A stretch of 42,479 bases of DNA from JAEHDI01 sp035455185 (GTDB lineage: Bacteria; Acidobacteriota; Terriglobia; Bryobacterales; Bryobacteraceae), in contig DATIFQ010000252.1 in NCBI GenBank assembly GCA_035455185.1, positions 1 through 42,479 of the forward strand. The letters are read 5' to 3'. The notes below the pieces were generated by a model. That model searched no databases. It had not been told where the DNA came from and saw only the letters and a program-made list of their open reading frames with translations. Shown here piece after piece: positions 32,556-41,586 of this stretch (positions are counted from its first letter, which is position 1; each line of letters opens with the position of its first letter). Made by a program: the position numbers and the translations under genes.

Positions 32556-34478
32556 TTAAGATCTGGCGCCATTCTGCCCAGCCCGGAGGAAACGCAGAAA
32601 CTCCTCGGTGCTTCGGGTCAGTCCCGCGAAGCTAGCGATGACCTTCCCGTCGGCGCCGACGATCGCATAGAACGGGATGGCGGAAGTGGAGAACTTGTCG
32701 GATAGAACCTTCTGGTTAGCCTCCGAGGCTTCGTCGGTTCCATCTGTGTAAAGCTCCACCAGGACAAAGTTGCTCAGCGCTTCGGCGATCTGGGTACGCG
32801 GGAACATGTTCGCCTTCATCCAGTGGCAGTTCGTGCAGGCGTAGCCCGTGAAACTCAAAAGCACCGGCTTCCCTTCCTCACGCGCCTTCGCCAGCGCCTG
32901 CTGATACTGGTTCTTCATCCAGACCGGTCCGGATACGCCGGCCGTCCCGGAAGAGGGGCCCAAAGTCGTTCCGCCAATCGGCGGCGGCACGTACGCGTCA
33001 AGTTCGCCGAGTCTACCCCCGAACATCCCCGGAATCAGGCTCACGGCAAACACAAGGAAGATCGTGCCGATGCACAACCGCCAGATGCCAACCTTGTCGT
33101 CCCGAGCAATTCCCTCCATCCGAAGAAAACCGAGCAAATAGAGTCCAGGGAGCACAAACAGAACCACCCAGGCGGCAAGAAACCTCTCTCTGGTGAGGAA
33201 GTTCCACTGCATCACCACGTCAATGTTGCTGACGTACTTCAGCATCGCTGCCAAAATGACGAACCCGAGAACCACTTTGACGCGGGACATCCAGCCGCCG
33301 CTTTTCGGCAGCCGTTTCAGGTAGGCCGGGAACAGCGCCAAAAGGAAGAACGGTGCGGCCAGACCCGCAGCGAACGAGGTCATCCCGACCAGAGGACGGG
33401 TTCCACCGCCCGACACCGAGCCCGCCAGCAGCGTCCCCACGAACGGACCGACGCAGGCGAACGCCGTTAGCGAGAATGTCAGCCCCATGATGAGCGTTCC
33501 CACAACGCCGCCACCCTGCGAGGCCCGATCGAGCCGCGTCAGCAGGCCAGATGGCAGAGTGATCTCAAAGGCGCCGAGAAGGCTGAGGCCGAAAACCAAA
33601 AAGACAAGTGAAATGAATCCGTTGACCCATGGGTTCGAACCTAATTGCTGCGTTCCAAACGGACCCAATATGGCCGTGGTCAGGAGCCCCAGTCCGGAGA
33701 ATAGGACGATGATGCCAAGACAGAAAACGGTTGCCTGGAAGACGCTCTGTCCCTTCGAACCCGACTGCCGGTTCAGAAAGAACGACACCGTAATCGGGAT
33801 CATCGGGAAGACGCAAGGGGTGAAGACCGCCGCCAGGCCAAAACCGAAGGCGACGAGGGCAAAGCCCAGCAGCCCTTGGTCCTGTACCCCACCCATCGTC
33901 GAGATTGGCTTCGTTTCGTCGGAGACGGGCGCCGTTGCGGCGGGCTTCCCCGGCTCAAACAGGGTATAGCCTGCCGGCATGGTCGCTTTCGGCGCGGGGG
34001 CGACCGGGTCAATCGTCAACGTCGCGGAAGCCGTCTTTCGGACCGGAATGAGACACTGTTTTGCATCACAGGCCTGATAACGCACCTGGGCCGTTAGTTC
34101 GACCGAACCTGCCGGAACTTCTTTGCCGACCTGTACTTCGATGAGAAAAATAGCTTCATTATCATAGAGTTCAGTGTCTAGCTTAAAGTTTGGGTCGAAC
34201 TTGACAGTGGGCTTCGGCTGGTGAATCCGGTAAGCGGTTACGGCGGGGTTGTCGGCGATGCGAATGGTGGTCGGGATTGGTCCCTTCGGGGTCGACAGCG
34301 AGTAGAGGTGCCAGCCGGAGTCAATTTTGGCCGCGAGCCGTGCGACCACCGATGACCCGGGCGGCGCCTTTGCCGCCTCGACCGACATCGACCATTTGAC
34401 CGGGTCGAGCCGCTGGGCCGGCATCACCCACGGCAGCGCAAACCCGGCAAGAATCGCAAACGCGGTTTTCGGGACCAT
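32556..34478 (-). CDS. dsbD: Thiol:disulfide interchange protein DsbD
   Basis: DsbD carries electrons across the inner membrane to keep periplasmic thiols reduced, for example for cytochrome c maturation and disulfide isomerisation. The 640-residue protein has all three redox modules. The N-terminal alpha domain has two cysteines (YQACDAKQCLIP). The membrane domain has the TPCVFPMIP and AFACVGPF cysteines on about eight helices. The C-terminal thioredoxin domain has CTNC (TGYACTNCHWMK). Each CysCys pair is intact. Its need fits the multiheme cytochromes at 23650-26010. It starts seven bases after plsX and shares its operon; no fabH is present at this site. Confidence 0.93.
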   Translation of the reverse strand: MVPKTAFAILAGFALPWVMPAQRLDPVKWSMSVEAAKAPPGSSVVARLAAKIDSGWHLYSLSTPKGPIPTTIRIADNPAVTAYRIHQPKPTVKFDPNFKLDTELYDNEAIFLIEVQVGKEVPAGSVELTAQVRYQACDAKQCLIPVRKTASATLTIDPVAPAPKATMPAGYTLFEPGKPAATAPVSDETKPISTMGGVQDQGLLGFALVAFGFGLAAVFTPCVFPMIPITVSFFLNRQSGSKGQSVFQATVFCLGIIVLFSGLGLLTTAILGPFGTQQLGSNPWVNGFISLVFLVFGLSLLGAFEITLPSGLLTRLDRASQGGGVVGTLIMGLTFSLTAFACVGPFVGTLLAGSVSGGGTRPLVGMTSFAAGLAAPFFLLALFPAYLKRLPKSGGWMSRVKVVLGFVILAAMLKYVSNIDVVMQWNFLTRERFLAAWVVLFVLPGLYLLGFLRMEGIARDDKVGIWRLCIGTIFLVFAVSLIPGMFGGRLGELDAYVPPPIGGTTLGPSSGTAGVSGPVWMKNQYQQALAKAREEGKPVLLSFTGYACTNCHWMKANMFPRTQIAEALSNFVLVELYTDGTDEASEANQKVLSDKFSTSAIPFYAIVGADGKVIASFAGLTRSTEEFLRFLRAGQNGARS

Positions 34479-34484
34479 CGTTCT

Positions 34485-35513
34485 TTAGACGGCTTTCACG
34501 GCCGCGGCGACTGTAGGGGACTTGAGCAGCTCGCTTTCGATGCGGCTGTTGAGGTTGCCGCCGGCGAATTCCGCCGCCACCCGGATCGCGTTCTTTATGG
34601 CGTTTGTGTTAGAGCGGCCGTGGCAGATGATGCAAACGCCCTTGACGCCCAGTAGGGGCGCCCCGCCGTACTCGGAGTAGTCGAGGCGCTTCTTGAAATC
34701 CTTGAACGCCGCCCGGGAGAGCACATATCCGATCTTGCCGGTAATAGTCGCTTCCAACGATTCCTGGAGCATTTGCTTGATGATGTCCACCAGCCCCTCG
34801 CTCACCTTGAGAGCGACATTCCCGATGAACCCGTCGCACACGATCACGTCGGCGGACCCGCTGTATACGTCCCGCCCTTCGACATTCCCGATGAAGTTCA
34901 GCGGCAGGGTTTTCAGCAATTGGAACGCGCCGCGAGTCAGCTCATTGCCCTTGTGTTCCTCCTCGCCGATGGAGAGCAGCCCGACACGCGGGTTGGGTAT
35001 CCGGATGATTAAGCGGGCGTAGATATCGCCCATGATCGAGAACTGCGCGAGCATTCTCGGCGTGCAGTCCACGTTGGCGCCCACGTCCACCATCACGGCC
35101 GGGGTTCCGTTCATGGTTGGGAAGACGGTGGCCAGCGCCGGCCGGTCCACTCCGGGCACCATGCCCTGCACCATCTTCGCGGTGATCATCACCGCGCCGG
35201 TGTTCCCGGCTGAAACGACTCCCTGCGCGACTCCTTCCTTGACGAGCCGGCACGCCACGCGAATCGAGCTGTCCCGTTTGCCGCGGACGGCCTTGGTCGC
35301 ACTATCCTCCATCGTGACCTGCTCGCTCGCGTGGACGATCTCGACCGGAAGGGACCGGTAGCCATCGTGTACAGCAAGCTCGCGACGCAGAAGATCCTCA
35401 CGGCCGACCAGCATCACCCGGACACCGAGAGTCCGGGCAGCCCGAATCGCACCTTCAATTTCGGTCTTCGGGGCGTGGTCGCCGCCCATGGCATCGACCG
35501 CGATTGTCACCAT
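34485..35513 (-). CDS. plsX: Phosphate acyltransferase PlsX
   Basis: PlsX makes acyl-phosphate from acyl-ACP, the first step of the PlsX/PlsY glycerolipid route. The 342-residue protein begins with the hallmark MVTIAVDAMGGDHAP and has the conserved VVSAGNTGA region and late VCDGFIGNVALK. It follows rpmF by 36 bases in a yceD-rpmF-plsX order that is common across bacteria. In many genomes fabH and fabD come next, but here dsbD follows after seven bases. No strong ribosome binding site is seen before the ATG. Confidence 0.95.
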   Translation of the reverse strand: MVTIAVDAMGGDHAPKTEIEGAIRAARTLGVRVMLVGREDLLRRELAVHDGYRSLPVEIVHASEQVTMEDSATKAVRGKRDSSIRVACRLVKEGVAQGVVSAGNTGAVMITAKMVQGMVPGVDRPALATVFPTMNGTPAVMVDVGANVDCTPRMLAQFSIMGDIYARLIIRIPNPRVGLLSIGEEEHKGNELTRGAFQLLKTLPLNFIGNVEGRDVYSGSADVIVCDGFIGNVALKVSEGLVDIIKQMLQESLEATITGKIGYVLSRAAFKDFKKRLDYSEYGGAPLLGVKGVCIICHGRSNTNAIKNAIRVAAEFAGGNLNSRIESELLKSPTVAAAVKAV

Positions 35514-35549
35514 AGACAGGGAGAAGTTCTTCGAGCAGCCGGCAATTCT

Positions 35550-35732
35550 CTACTCTTCAGCGACTTCAATCACCTCACGGCCTTTGTATGTACCACAGTG
35601 CGGGCACGCACGGTGAGGCAGCTTCGGTTCGTGGCAGTTCGGGCACTCCGAAAGCCCGGGCTGTTTCAGGTAGTCGTGAGCGCGGCGGGTCGACGTGCGC
35701 TCCTTCGAGTGTCTTCGTTTCGGATTCGGCAT
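35550..35732 (-). CDS. rpmF: Ribosomal protein L32
   Basis: The 60-residue large-subunit protein begins MPNPKRRHSKERTSTRRAHD and has the zinc-binding CPNC and CPHC motifs (residues 30-33 and 43-46 approximately), so this is the zinc-containing form. A related zinc-free form occurs in some bacteria. AAGGA lies nine bases upstream of the ATG. It sits between yceD and plsX, the usual order. Confidence 0.97.
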   Translation of the reverse strand: MPNPKRRHSKERTSTRRAHDYLKQPGLSECPNCHEPKLPHRACPHCGTYKGREVIEVAEE

Positions 35733-35786
35733 CGGTCAATATCCTTAATCTGAAATCTGGTCGCGGCGTATTCCGCCAGCGGCGGC

Positions 35787-36305
35787 TTACAGATTTTTCA
35801 ACGCCGCCCAGCGGTCGTCGAGCGGTTCAGCCCGGCAGCCGCAATCGGCTAGGTTCCTGTTCTGGCCGCAAAACGGGCAAATTCCTTTACAGTCCACGCG
35901 GCAGGTCCGCTGCATCGGCAGTGCCAGCAGGATCTGCTCCCGGAGGATGTGCTCGAGTTCGAGCCCCTCCCCCTCGTAAAAATCAATCTCGCTCTCCCCC
36001 GCGCCGAGTTCGAGTTCGTCCTTGTCGGGCAATTCAGCGGCCGGCTCGTAGAACAGATCGAAACTGACCTCGATCGGAAAACTTGCGGTCTCCAGGCACC
36101 GATCGCAATCGGCTTCCATTCGGACCTTGAGGCGTCCCCGGATCCGGATCTCCCCGTTCGTATTGGGAAGCAGTTCCGCCGTGCCGGAGGTTTCCAGTAC
36201 CGACGCCTGCCGGATCTTCCCTTCAAGGAACTGAATCTCGCCGGGCGGGAATGCCTCCTCAAAGCGCAGCTTCCGCAGTTCCATCTCATGCACGCTGAGG
36301 AACAT
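35787..36305 (-). CDS. yceD: DUF177/YceD-family protein
   Basis: The 172-residue protein matches the DUF177 family, usually encoded just before rpmF and implicated in 23S rRNA processing or ribosome assembly. It has a conserved N-terminal segment and two metal-binding-type cysteine clusters (CDRCLE; then CPFCGQNRN with nearby CGC), typical of many members. GGGAGG lies upstream of the ATG. A perfect TATAAT is found 36 or so bases further upstream, so it probably leads the yceD-rpmF-plsX-dsbD operon. Confidence 0.92.
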   Translation of the reverse strand: MFLSVHEMELRKLRFEEAFPPGEIQFLEGKIRQASVLETSGTAELLPNTNGEIRIRGRLKVRMEADCDRCLETASFPIEVSFDLFYEPAAELPDKDELELGAGESEIDFYEGEGLELEHILREQILLALPMQRTCRVDCKGICPFCGQNRNLADCGCRAEPLDDRWAALKNL

Positions 36306-36347
36306 GGCAGCCTCCCGGGGGTCCTGAATCCGCGCAGTTAAGCCTTT

Positions 36348-36353
36348 ATTATA
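36348..36353 (-). promoter_or_regulatory. Consensus -10 box for the yceD-rpmF-plsX-dsbD operon
   Basis: On the minus strand a perfect TATAAT lies 42 bases before the ATG at 36305. The start point would be near 36341, with a leader of about 36 bases holding the GGGAGG site. The -35 region has no consensus match. Confidence 0.45.
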
Positions 36354-36388
36354 GCCGCTTTTGCAGAGTGTGCGCGGCCTTCGACGCC

Positions 36389-37168
36389 TTACGGCTCCGC
36401 GGGCGGCAGGAAGCGCCGCACTCCAGCCTCATAGATCCACGCGCCCAGCAGGCCGCCCGCGAGCGGCCCGACGATAGGAACCCAGAAGACGTAGCTGCCG
36501 TCCGTGAGGCCGTTGTTCCGGAATCCCGCCAGCGTCACAAACAGCCGGGGCCCAAGGTCGCGGGCCGGGTTGATAGCATACCCGTGCAGCGAGCCGAAAG
36601 AACAGCCGATCGCGACGACTACAAGACCGATCGCCCACGGGGCAAGGCCGCCTGGAACCGGTTGGTTGCGTTCGTCGACGATCGCCATTACGAGGAGAAG
36701 AAGCAAAGCGGTTCCCAGAATCTGGTCGAACAAACCGGCCATCGGCAATTGGGGAAAGGCCGGGAAGGTCGTGAAGATCCCAGCCGTGCGCTCGAGCGTG
36801 GGGTCCGCCTTCTCAAAGGCGGGCCTGTAATTCAGGAAGACGGTGGCCGCAGCAAGAAATGCGCCCGCCGTCTGCGCGAGACTGTACGGCAGTACTTTGC
36901 GCCACGGGAATCCCCAGAACGCGGCGAAGGCGACCGTCACCGCAGGATTCAGGTGTGCGCCGCTTATCCTCCCCGCCACGTACACGCCCATCGTCACCCC
37001 GAGACCCCAGCCGAGAGTGATGTTCGTCCAACCTCCCCGGACGACCTCCCCGGGCACACCCGTGCTGAACAAGGTCGTCATGGCGCCCACGCCTGCGCCG
37101 AAAAGGATCAGCACGAAGGTTCCAAGAAACTCCGCCAGCAGCTCACCACGCAATGAGGACACACGCAT
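36389..37168 (-). CDS. Aquaglyceroporin (MIP family, GlpF-like)
   Basis: The 259-residue inner-membrane channel has about six hydrophobic segments and the two half-helix loops: NPA at residues 74-76 (GAHLNPAVTV) and NPARD at 200-204 (YAINPARDLGPR). The Asp after NPAR is the glycerol-facilitator signature, whereas water-specific channels usually lack it. It should pass glycerol and small neutral solutes. No glpK or glpD lies in the window. The Dabb gene ends 17 bases upstream on the same strand, so the two may be co-transcribed. Confidence 0.92.
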   Translation of the reverse strand: MRVSSLRGELLAEFLGTFVLILFGAGVGAMTTLFSTGVPGEVVRGGWTNITLGWGLGVTMGVYVAGRISGAHLNPAVTVAFAAFWGFPWRKVLPYSLAQTAGAFLAAATVFLNYRPAFEKADPTLERTAGIFTTFPAFPQLPMAGLFDQILGTALLLLLVMAIVDERNQPVPGGLAPWAIGLVVVAIGCSFGSLHGYAINPARDLGPRLFVTLAGFRNNGLTDGSYVFWVPIVGPLAGGLLGAWIYEAGVRRFLPPAEP

Positions 37169-37185
37169 TGTCGGCGCCCTGCCCC

Positions 37186-37572
37186 CTAACTCACGTAGCT
37201 GTCGAACACGCGAACCTGGGACCAGTTCGCCACATTTTCCTGGATGAACTGCTTGTGCTTCTCGTGAACCTGATAGCGGTCATGATCCGCTTTGGCCTTG
37301 AACACTACGTTCAGGGCGACATCGAAGCCGAGGTCGTTGGCCTCCCGTTTGAAGTCGACCGCCCGTGAACCGGCAGCGAAGAAGACGACGCCCTCGTGGT
37401 CCTTCAGGTACTTGTGGCAGGCTGCGACCAGATCGGCCTTCGCCGCATCCGACGCGTCCTTCAGGCTGAAGTAGACGTTGTGGACCAGCATCTCTCCGTC
37501 CGCGGCGGACAGGACGGCGGAGCCGGAACAGAAGAGGGCGGGAGCGGCCAGTAAGGCTCTTCGCTTTAACAT
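37186..37572 (-). CDS. Exported Dabb-domain (stress-responsive A/B barrel) protein
   Basis: The 128-residue product begins with a short basic segment and a hydrophobic stretch (MLKRRALLAAPALFC) that is a signal peptide with a Tat-like RR. It continues with a ferredoxin-like A/B barrel, the Dabb family, with MLVHNVYFSLK, DVALNVVFKAKADHDRY and VHEKHKQF. Dabb proteins form small dimers; some bind or cleave ligands, but the function here is unknown. The ATG at 37572 gives the signal peptide. It sits between the unknown exported protein and the aquaporin on the minus strand. Confidence 0.8.
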   Translation of the reverse strand: MLKRRALLAAPALFCSGSAVLSAADGEMLVHNVYFSLKDASDAAKADLVAACHKYLKDHEGVVFFAAGSRAVDFKREANDLGFDVALNVVFKAKADHDRYQVHEKHKQFIQENVANWSQVRVFDSYVS

Positions 37573-37662
37573 GTAGCCTCCGTAAGCGCAGTGACTATCC
37601 ACAACATCATGTCACAAGTCGCCTCGCGGGGATGCTCGCTAAGATTACCTTCCTTGCCGCTG

Positions 37663-38136
37663 CTAACTCCTTTCGTACACCTCGGTCCAATTGAGCTCTC
37701 CCTCGGGCCCTTTCCGCCGGATGGTTCGCCGCATCTGTTTGCCATCCCGGGAGAGGCTAGTACGAGTGGTTTCCGACCACTGTCCGTCGTCGGACCGGAA
37801 GACCGACTCGGTGGTCCAGTTGTTGATCCGCTGGATGACGACTTTCCCTTTGCCAAAAGAGCGGGTGATCGGATACTCTTTGCCATCAATGGCCCCGCTG
37901 AAGGCGAATGTGCGGGTGTCCTCGCCGCCGGAATACACCATCGTCCCCGAGTACTTGAGAAGCGGTTCCTTGTGCTCGACCGTGACCAGGATACTGAAGG
38001 GCTTCTGCAGGTTGCCCCAACGCGACTTCTGCACGTTGAGACGCCATGTTCCACTGAGGTCGGCGATCTGCGCCGAGCAGACCCCAACAGAGAAGGCAGC
38101 CAGCAAGACGGCCGCCCGGAAACTCTGCAGCCTCAT
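37663..38136 (-). CDS. Exported beta-rich protein of unknown function
   Basis: The 157-residue protein has a signal peptide (about residues 1-20, ending near CSAQ) and a beta-rich body starting with IADLSGTWRLNVQKSRWG. This LSGTW opening is common in small exported proteins of Acidobacteriota, which resemble lipocalin-like barrels, but no named function is known. Alternating polar/hydrophobic strands such as ILVTVEHKEP, KVVIQRINNW and SETTRTSLS support a barrel. The ATG at 38136 has GGGAGGGA upstream. It diverges from the Gfo/Idh gene at 38246, and a GC-rich stem-loop lies in the gap. Confidence 0.7.
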   Translation of the reverse strand: MRLQSFRAAVLLAAFSVGVCSAQIADLSGTWRLNVQKSRWGNLQKPFSILVTVEHKEPLLKYSGTMVYSGGEDTRTFAFSGAIDGKEYPITRSFGKGKVVIQRINNWTTESVFRSDDGQWSETTRTSLSRDGKQMRRTIRRKGPEGELNWTEVYERS

Positions 38137-38188
38137 GACTCTTCCCTCCCGGTTTCGCAGTTTAACTCCGTACGACGCCGGCGGAAAG

Positions 38189-38210
38189 CCCCGGCAGTGG
38201 CTCGCCGGGG
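38189..38210 (+). other. GC-rich perfect stem-loop between divergent genes
   Basis: CCCCGGC (38189-38195) and GCCGGGG (38204-38210) form a 7-bp stem with an 8-base loop. It sits in the gap between the minus-strand gene at 38136 and the plus-strand gene at 38246, immediately before TAAGAT, a weak -10-like hexamer. It may be an operator or a transcript structure; no T-run follows, so it is not a typical terminator. Confidence 0.3.
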
Positions 38211-38245
38211 TAAGATGATTCTCACCGCGCGAAAGAGTCGCATCC

Positions 38246-39346
38246 ATGCAGGATTTGAACCTCGAACACGTTCCACCTCCGCCGCCGAGGAAAGATTACC
38301 GCATCGGCGTGATCGGCGCCGGGTTCATTGTGCGCGATGTGCAGTTGGTTGCATACGCCAACGCCCGGTATAACGTGCGGGCCATCGCATCAGCGAACCC
38401 GGAGCAGGCACGGGCAGTCGCGGCGCACCACGGCATTCCAAAGGTCTATGACACCTGGCGGGAACTGGCGGCCGATCCATCCATCGAGGTCGTCGACCTG
38501 GCCGTGCCGCCCGGCGAGCAACCTGCCATTCTGAAGGAACTCCCGCGTATCGGCCCACAGCTCAAAGGCGTGCTGGCCCAGAAACCACTGGCTCTGAACT
38601 ACGCCCAGTCGAAGGAGGCGGTCCAGGCGTTCGACGGCTCCGGCATCACGCTCTCCGTCAACCAGAACATGCGATACGACCAGTCGATCCGCGCGCTGAA
38701 GTCACTCCTCACTCGTGGCCGGCTGGGGGAACCGGTTTTGGCCACGATCGAGATGCGGGCCATTCCGCACTGGCAGCCCTGGAGCCGGAAATACGGGCGT
38801 CTCACCCTGCTCATCATGAGCATTCACCACCTGGACGCCTTCCGCTACCTGTTCGGCGATCCGGAGAGCGTCTATGTGAGCGTCCGCACGGATCCGCGAA
38901 CGAAGTTCCCGCATCGTGACGGAATACCGCTGTATATCCTCGAGTACGCGAGCGGGCTGCGCGCCTCCGCCTGGGACGATGTCTGGGCAGGACCCGCCCG
39001 GGAGGGCGCGGCCTCGGACATCTACATCAAGTGGCGGGTCGAGGGCACGGAGGGAATGGCGTGGGGTACGATCGGCTGGCCGTCCTATCCGAACGCAACG
39101 CCGAGCACGATTCACTTCACCACCACCCGGGAGCCGGGCGTGTGGTTCTCGCCCCAGTGGAAGGAAGTCTGGTTCCCCGACGCCTTTGAAGGAACCATGG
39201 GACAACTGCTGACCGCGATCGCCACCGGCGCCGAGCCCGCCGTGACCGCCCGCGACAACCTCCGCACCATGGCGCTTGTGGAGGCCTGTTACCGCTCCAT
39301 CGACGAGCACCGGCCGGTGAGTCTTAAGGAGATAATGTCCGAATGA
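38246..39346 (+). CDS. Gfo/Idh/MocA-family oxidoreductase (cytoplasmic)
   Basis: The 366-residue enzyme lacks a signal sequence. Its Rossmann motif is IGVIGAGFIVRDVQ, and VLAQKPLALN corresponds to the EKP motif, again with Gln for Glu. The second domain includes IMSIHHLDAFRYLFG, where His residues are usual catalytic candidates. It probably oxidises or epimerises a sugar or inositol derivative with NAD(P). It overlaps the following sugar-isomerase-like gene by four bases (ATGA), so the two act together. The exact substrate is unknown. No strong ribosome binding site is visible. Confidence 0.87.
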   Translation: MQDLNLEHVPPPPPRKDYRIGVIGAGFIVRDVQLVAYANARYNVRAIASANPEQARAVAAHHGIPKVYDTWRELAADPSIEVVDLAVPPGEQPAILKELPRIGPQLKGVLAQKPLALNYAQSKEAVQAFDGSGITLSVNQNMRYDQSIRALKSLLTRGRLGEPVLATIEMRAIPHWQPWSRKYGRLTLLIMSIHHLDAFRYLFGDPESVYVSVRTDPRTKFPHRDGIPLYILEYASGLRASAWDDVWAGPAREGAASDIYIKWRVEGTEGMAWGTIGWPSYPNATPSTIHFTTTREPGVWFSPQWKEVWFPDAFEGTMGQLLTAIATGAEPAVTARDNLRTMALVEACYRSIDEHRPVSLKEIMSE

Positions 39347-40167
39347 ACCTGGGACTGATCAACTCCGCTTGGCTTGGCTCCGGAATCGGCTCCGCCGAAG
39401 GCATCCGCAAGACCAAAGAGATCGGCTTCGACACGATCGACATCTTCGCCGACCCGCTCGAAATCGACGCACGCGAGCGCAAGCTGATCAAAGAAACGTG
39501 CCGTGAAGTGGGCCTGCCGATCACCTCCGTCTGCGCGGTGGCGCTCGGGATTGCCGACTTCAACACAAGCGTCCGCCGCTTTCACGCCGAGCGTCTCCGC
39601 CGGTACGCAGATCTAGTGTATGAGTTCGACGGGAAGAACCTGCTTACCGTCGTTGGCGAATATGTCTGGCAGCAGGAGGTGATCAAGCCCGAGGACCAGT
39701 GGGGCTGGGCGGTGGAGGAGGTCCGAAAACTGGGCGAGTACGCCGGCTCGCTCGGCATCGAGATCGCCATCGAACTCGAGCCGTTCCACCTTTCCATCGT
39801 CAATTCGGTGGACCGCATGGCGGCGTTCCTGGACGACGTCGGCCATCTCGCGGTCAAGGCGAATCTCGACGTATCTCACCTTTCTCTCGTGCGGACCGCG
39901 CCGGAGGAGATTCAGAAGTTGAAAGGCCGCGTCGCACACATTCACTTCTCAGACTGCGACGGGAAGGTACACGGCGACCTCCCTCCGGGCCGCGGTGTGG
40001 TCGATTTCCCGCCGTACCTCCGCGAGATCGCAAACCTCGGCTTCGACGGTACGCTCAGCATTGAGCTCGAATACTCGCCCGAGCCCGGCCGGATCATGGA
40101 ATGGGTGACGGAAGCCTATCGGGAAACCGCCCGGTTAATGAAGGAAGCGGGACTGCACCGCCCGTGA
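39343..40167 (+). CDS. Sugar phosphate isomerase/epimerase (xylose-isomerase-like TIM barrel)
   Basis: The 274-residue protein is a TIM barrel of the AP endonuclease 2/IolE/xylose-isomerase-like superfamily, with metal-ligand candidates in IAIELEPFH, NLDVSHLSL, AHIHFSDCDGK and SIELEYS. Members isomerise or epimerise sugars or dehydrate inosose. The four-base overlap with the preceding oxidoreductase gene, as in many myo-inositol- or sugar-degradation operons, supports a shared pathway. It could not be matched to one substrate. Nothing downstream is obviously part of the same unit. Confidence 0.85.
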   Translation: MNLGLINSAWLGSGIGSAEGIRKTKEIGFDTIDIFADPLEIDARERKLIKETCREVGLPITSVCAVALGIADFNTSVRRFHAERLRRYADLVYEFDGKNLLTVVGEYVWQQEVIKPEDQWGWAVEEVRKLGEYAGSLGIEIAIELEPFHLSIVNSVDRMAAFLDDVGHLAVKANLDVSHLSLVRTAPEEIQKLKGRVAHIHFSDCDGKVHGDLPPGRGVVDFPPYLREIANLGFDGTLSIELEYSPEPGRIMEWVTEAYRETARLMKEAGLHRP

Positions 40168-40233
40168 AGCTGCCCCTCGCCGCGACGGCAGCCAGCGCGA
40201 ATTTGCGAAGATAGTCGTTTCCCGGTAACTCCT

Positions 40234-41580
40234 ATGTCCGAATGGTCGCCGGCATCATGGCGCGAAAAGCCGGCTTTACAACAACCCGTTTACCCCTGCG
40301 CTGGGGAATTGGAGAGCATCCTGCGCGAGTTGTCGAACTTGCCCCCGCTGGTTACGCAGTGGGAAGTGGATGCGCTCAAGGCCCAACTGGCCGACGCGGC
40401 GCTCGGCCGGCGTTTTCTCTTGCAGGGCGGCGACTGCGCCGAAAGCTTCAACGATTGCAACGCCGGCACGATCGCGGACAAGCTCAAGATCCTGCTTCAG
40501 ATGAGCCTGGTGCTCGTCCACGGCAGCAATCGTCCCGCGATCCGCGTGGGACGATTCGCCGGCCAGTATGCAAAGCCTCGTTCGGAGGAGCTCGAAACAC
40601 GAGACGGCGTGAGCCTCCCGAGCTATCGCGGCGATCTCGTGAACCGTCCCGGTTTCACGGCGGCGGACCGGACGCCGGACCCCCGGTTCCTGCTCAGGGC
40701 ACACGGGCGCGCCGCCCTCACACTGAACTTCATCCGGTCTCTTGTAAAGGGCGGGTTCGCCGACCTCCACCACCCCGAATACTGGGATCTGGGCTGGGTC
40801 AGGCACTCCCCCCTGGCGTCCGAGTATCGCCGTATCGTCGAGAGCATCTCCGGTGCCCTGCAGTTTCTTGAGAATGTGCTCGGGATCCGTGCCGGTGAGA
40901 TCGAACGCGTCGATTTCTTCACCAGTCACGAGGGTCTGCACCTTCCGTATGAGGAGGCGCAGACGAGCCGGTCTGACGCGGGCGGCCGATGGTACAACCT
41001 GTCCACTCACTTCCCATGGATGGGTGTGCGAACGAGCGATCCGGATGGCGCCCACGTGGAGTACTTCCGGGGCATCGCCAATCCGATCGGCCTGAAAGTC
41101 GGCCCTTCGACAAGCCCTGCGACGCTTGTACATCTGCTCGACATCCTGAACCCTGCCGACGAACCTGGCCGTCTCACGCTGATTCACCGGTTCGGCTGCG
41201 ATCGGATCGCCACCTGCCTTCCTCCCCTGATCGAGGCCGTAAAGGCGAGGGGGAGGACGGTTCTGTGGTGCTCGGATCCGATGCACGGCAACACGCTGCA
41301 AACGGCTGACAGGGTCAAGACCCGCCGGTTTGCCGACATTCTGAGCGAGCTCGAACAGTCCTTCGACATTCACTCCGCGCTCGGAAGCCATCTTGGTGGA
41401 GTTCACTTCGAGCTGACGGGCGAGAATGTTACCGAGTGCATCGGGGGCGCACGCGGGCTCACCGAAGAGGACTTGGGACGTGCCTACAAATCCGAGGTAG
41501 ACCCGAGGCTGAACTATGAGCAAGCTCTTGAAATGGCCATGTTGATCGCGCGAAAGATGAAAACGCTTGGTGGACGGTAG
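40234..41580 (+). CDS. 3-deoxy-7-phosphoheptulonate synthase, class II
   Basis: DAHP synthase condenses phosphoenolpyruvate and erythrose 4-phosphate, the first step of the shikimate pathway to aromatic amino acids. The 448-residue enzyme is the class II (plant/mycobacterial) type. Signatures include the metal-binding Cys68 in LLQGGDCAESF, RVGRFAGQYAKPRS, DFFTSHEGLHLPYE, GLKVGPSTSP, the SDPMHGNT region, GGVHFELTGENVTECIGG and DPRLNYEQALE. All metal-ligand regions look intact. The ATG at 40234 has little ribosome binding site. Its end is six bases from the convergent isocitrate-lyase-type gene. Confidence 0.95.
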   Translation: MSEWSPASWREKPALQQPVYPCAGELESILRELSNLPPLVTQWEVDALKAQLADAALGRRFLLQGGDCAESFNDCNAGTIADKLKILLQMSLVLVHGSNRPAIRVGRFAGQYAKPRSEELETRDGVSLPSYRGDLVNRPGFTAADRTPDPRFLLRAHGRAALTLNFIRSLVKGGFADLHHPEYWDLGWVRHSPLASEYRRIVESISGALQFLENVLGIRAGEIERVDFFTSHEGLHLPYEEAQTSRSDAGGRWYNLSTHFPWMGVRTSDPDGAHVEYFRGIANPIGLKVGPSTSPATLVHLLDILNPADEPGRLTLIHRFGCDRIATCLPPLIEAVKARGRTVLWCSDPMHGNTLQTADRVKTRRFADILSELEQSFDIHSALGSHLGGVHFELTGENVTECIGGARGLTEEDLGRAYKSEVDPRLNYEQALEMAMLIARKMKTLGGR

Positions 41581-41586
41581 GCTCCG

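Noticed and set aside
40276..41523. 415-codon minus-strand open frame opposite the DAHP synthase gene.
   Set aside because: No domain; the plus-strand gene has complete class II motifs.
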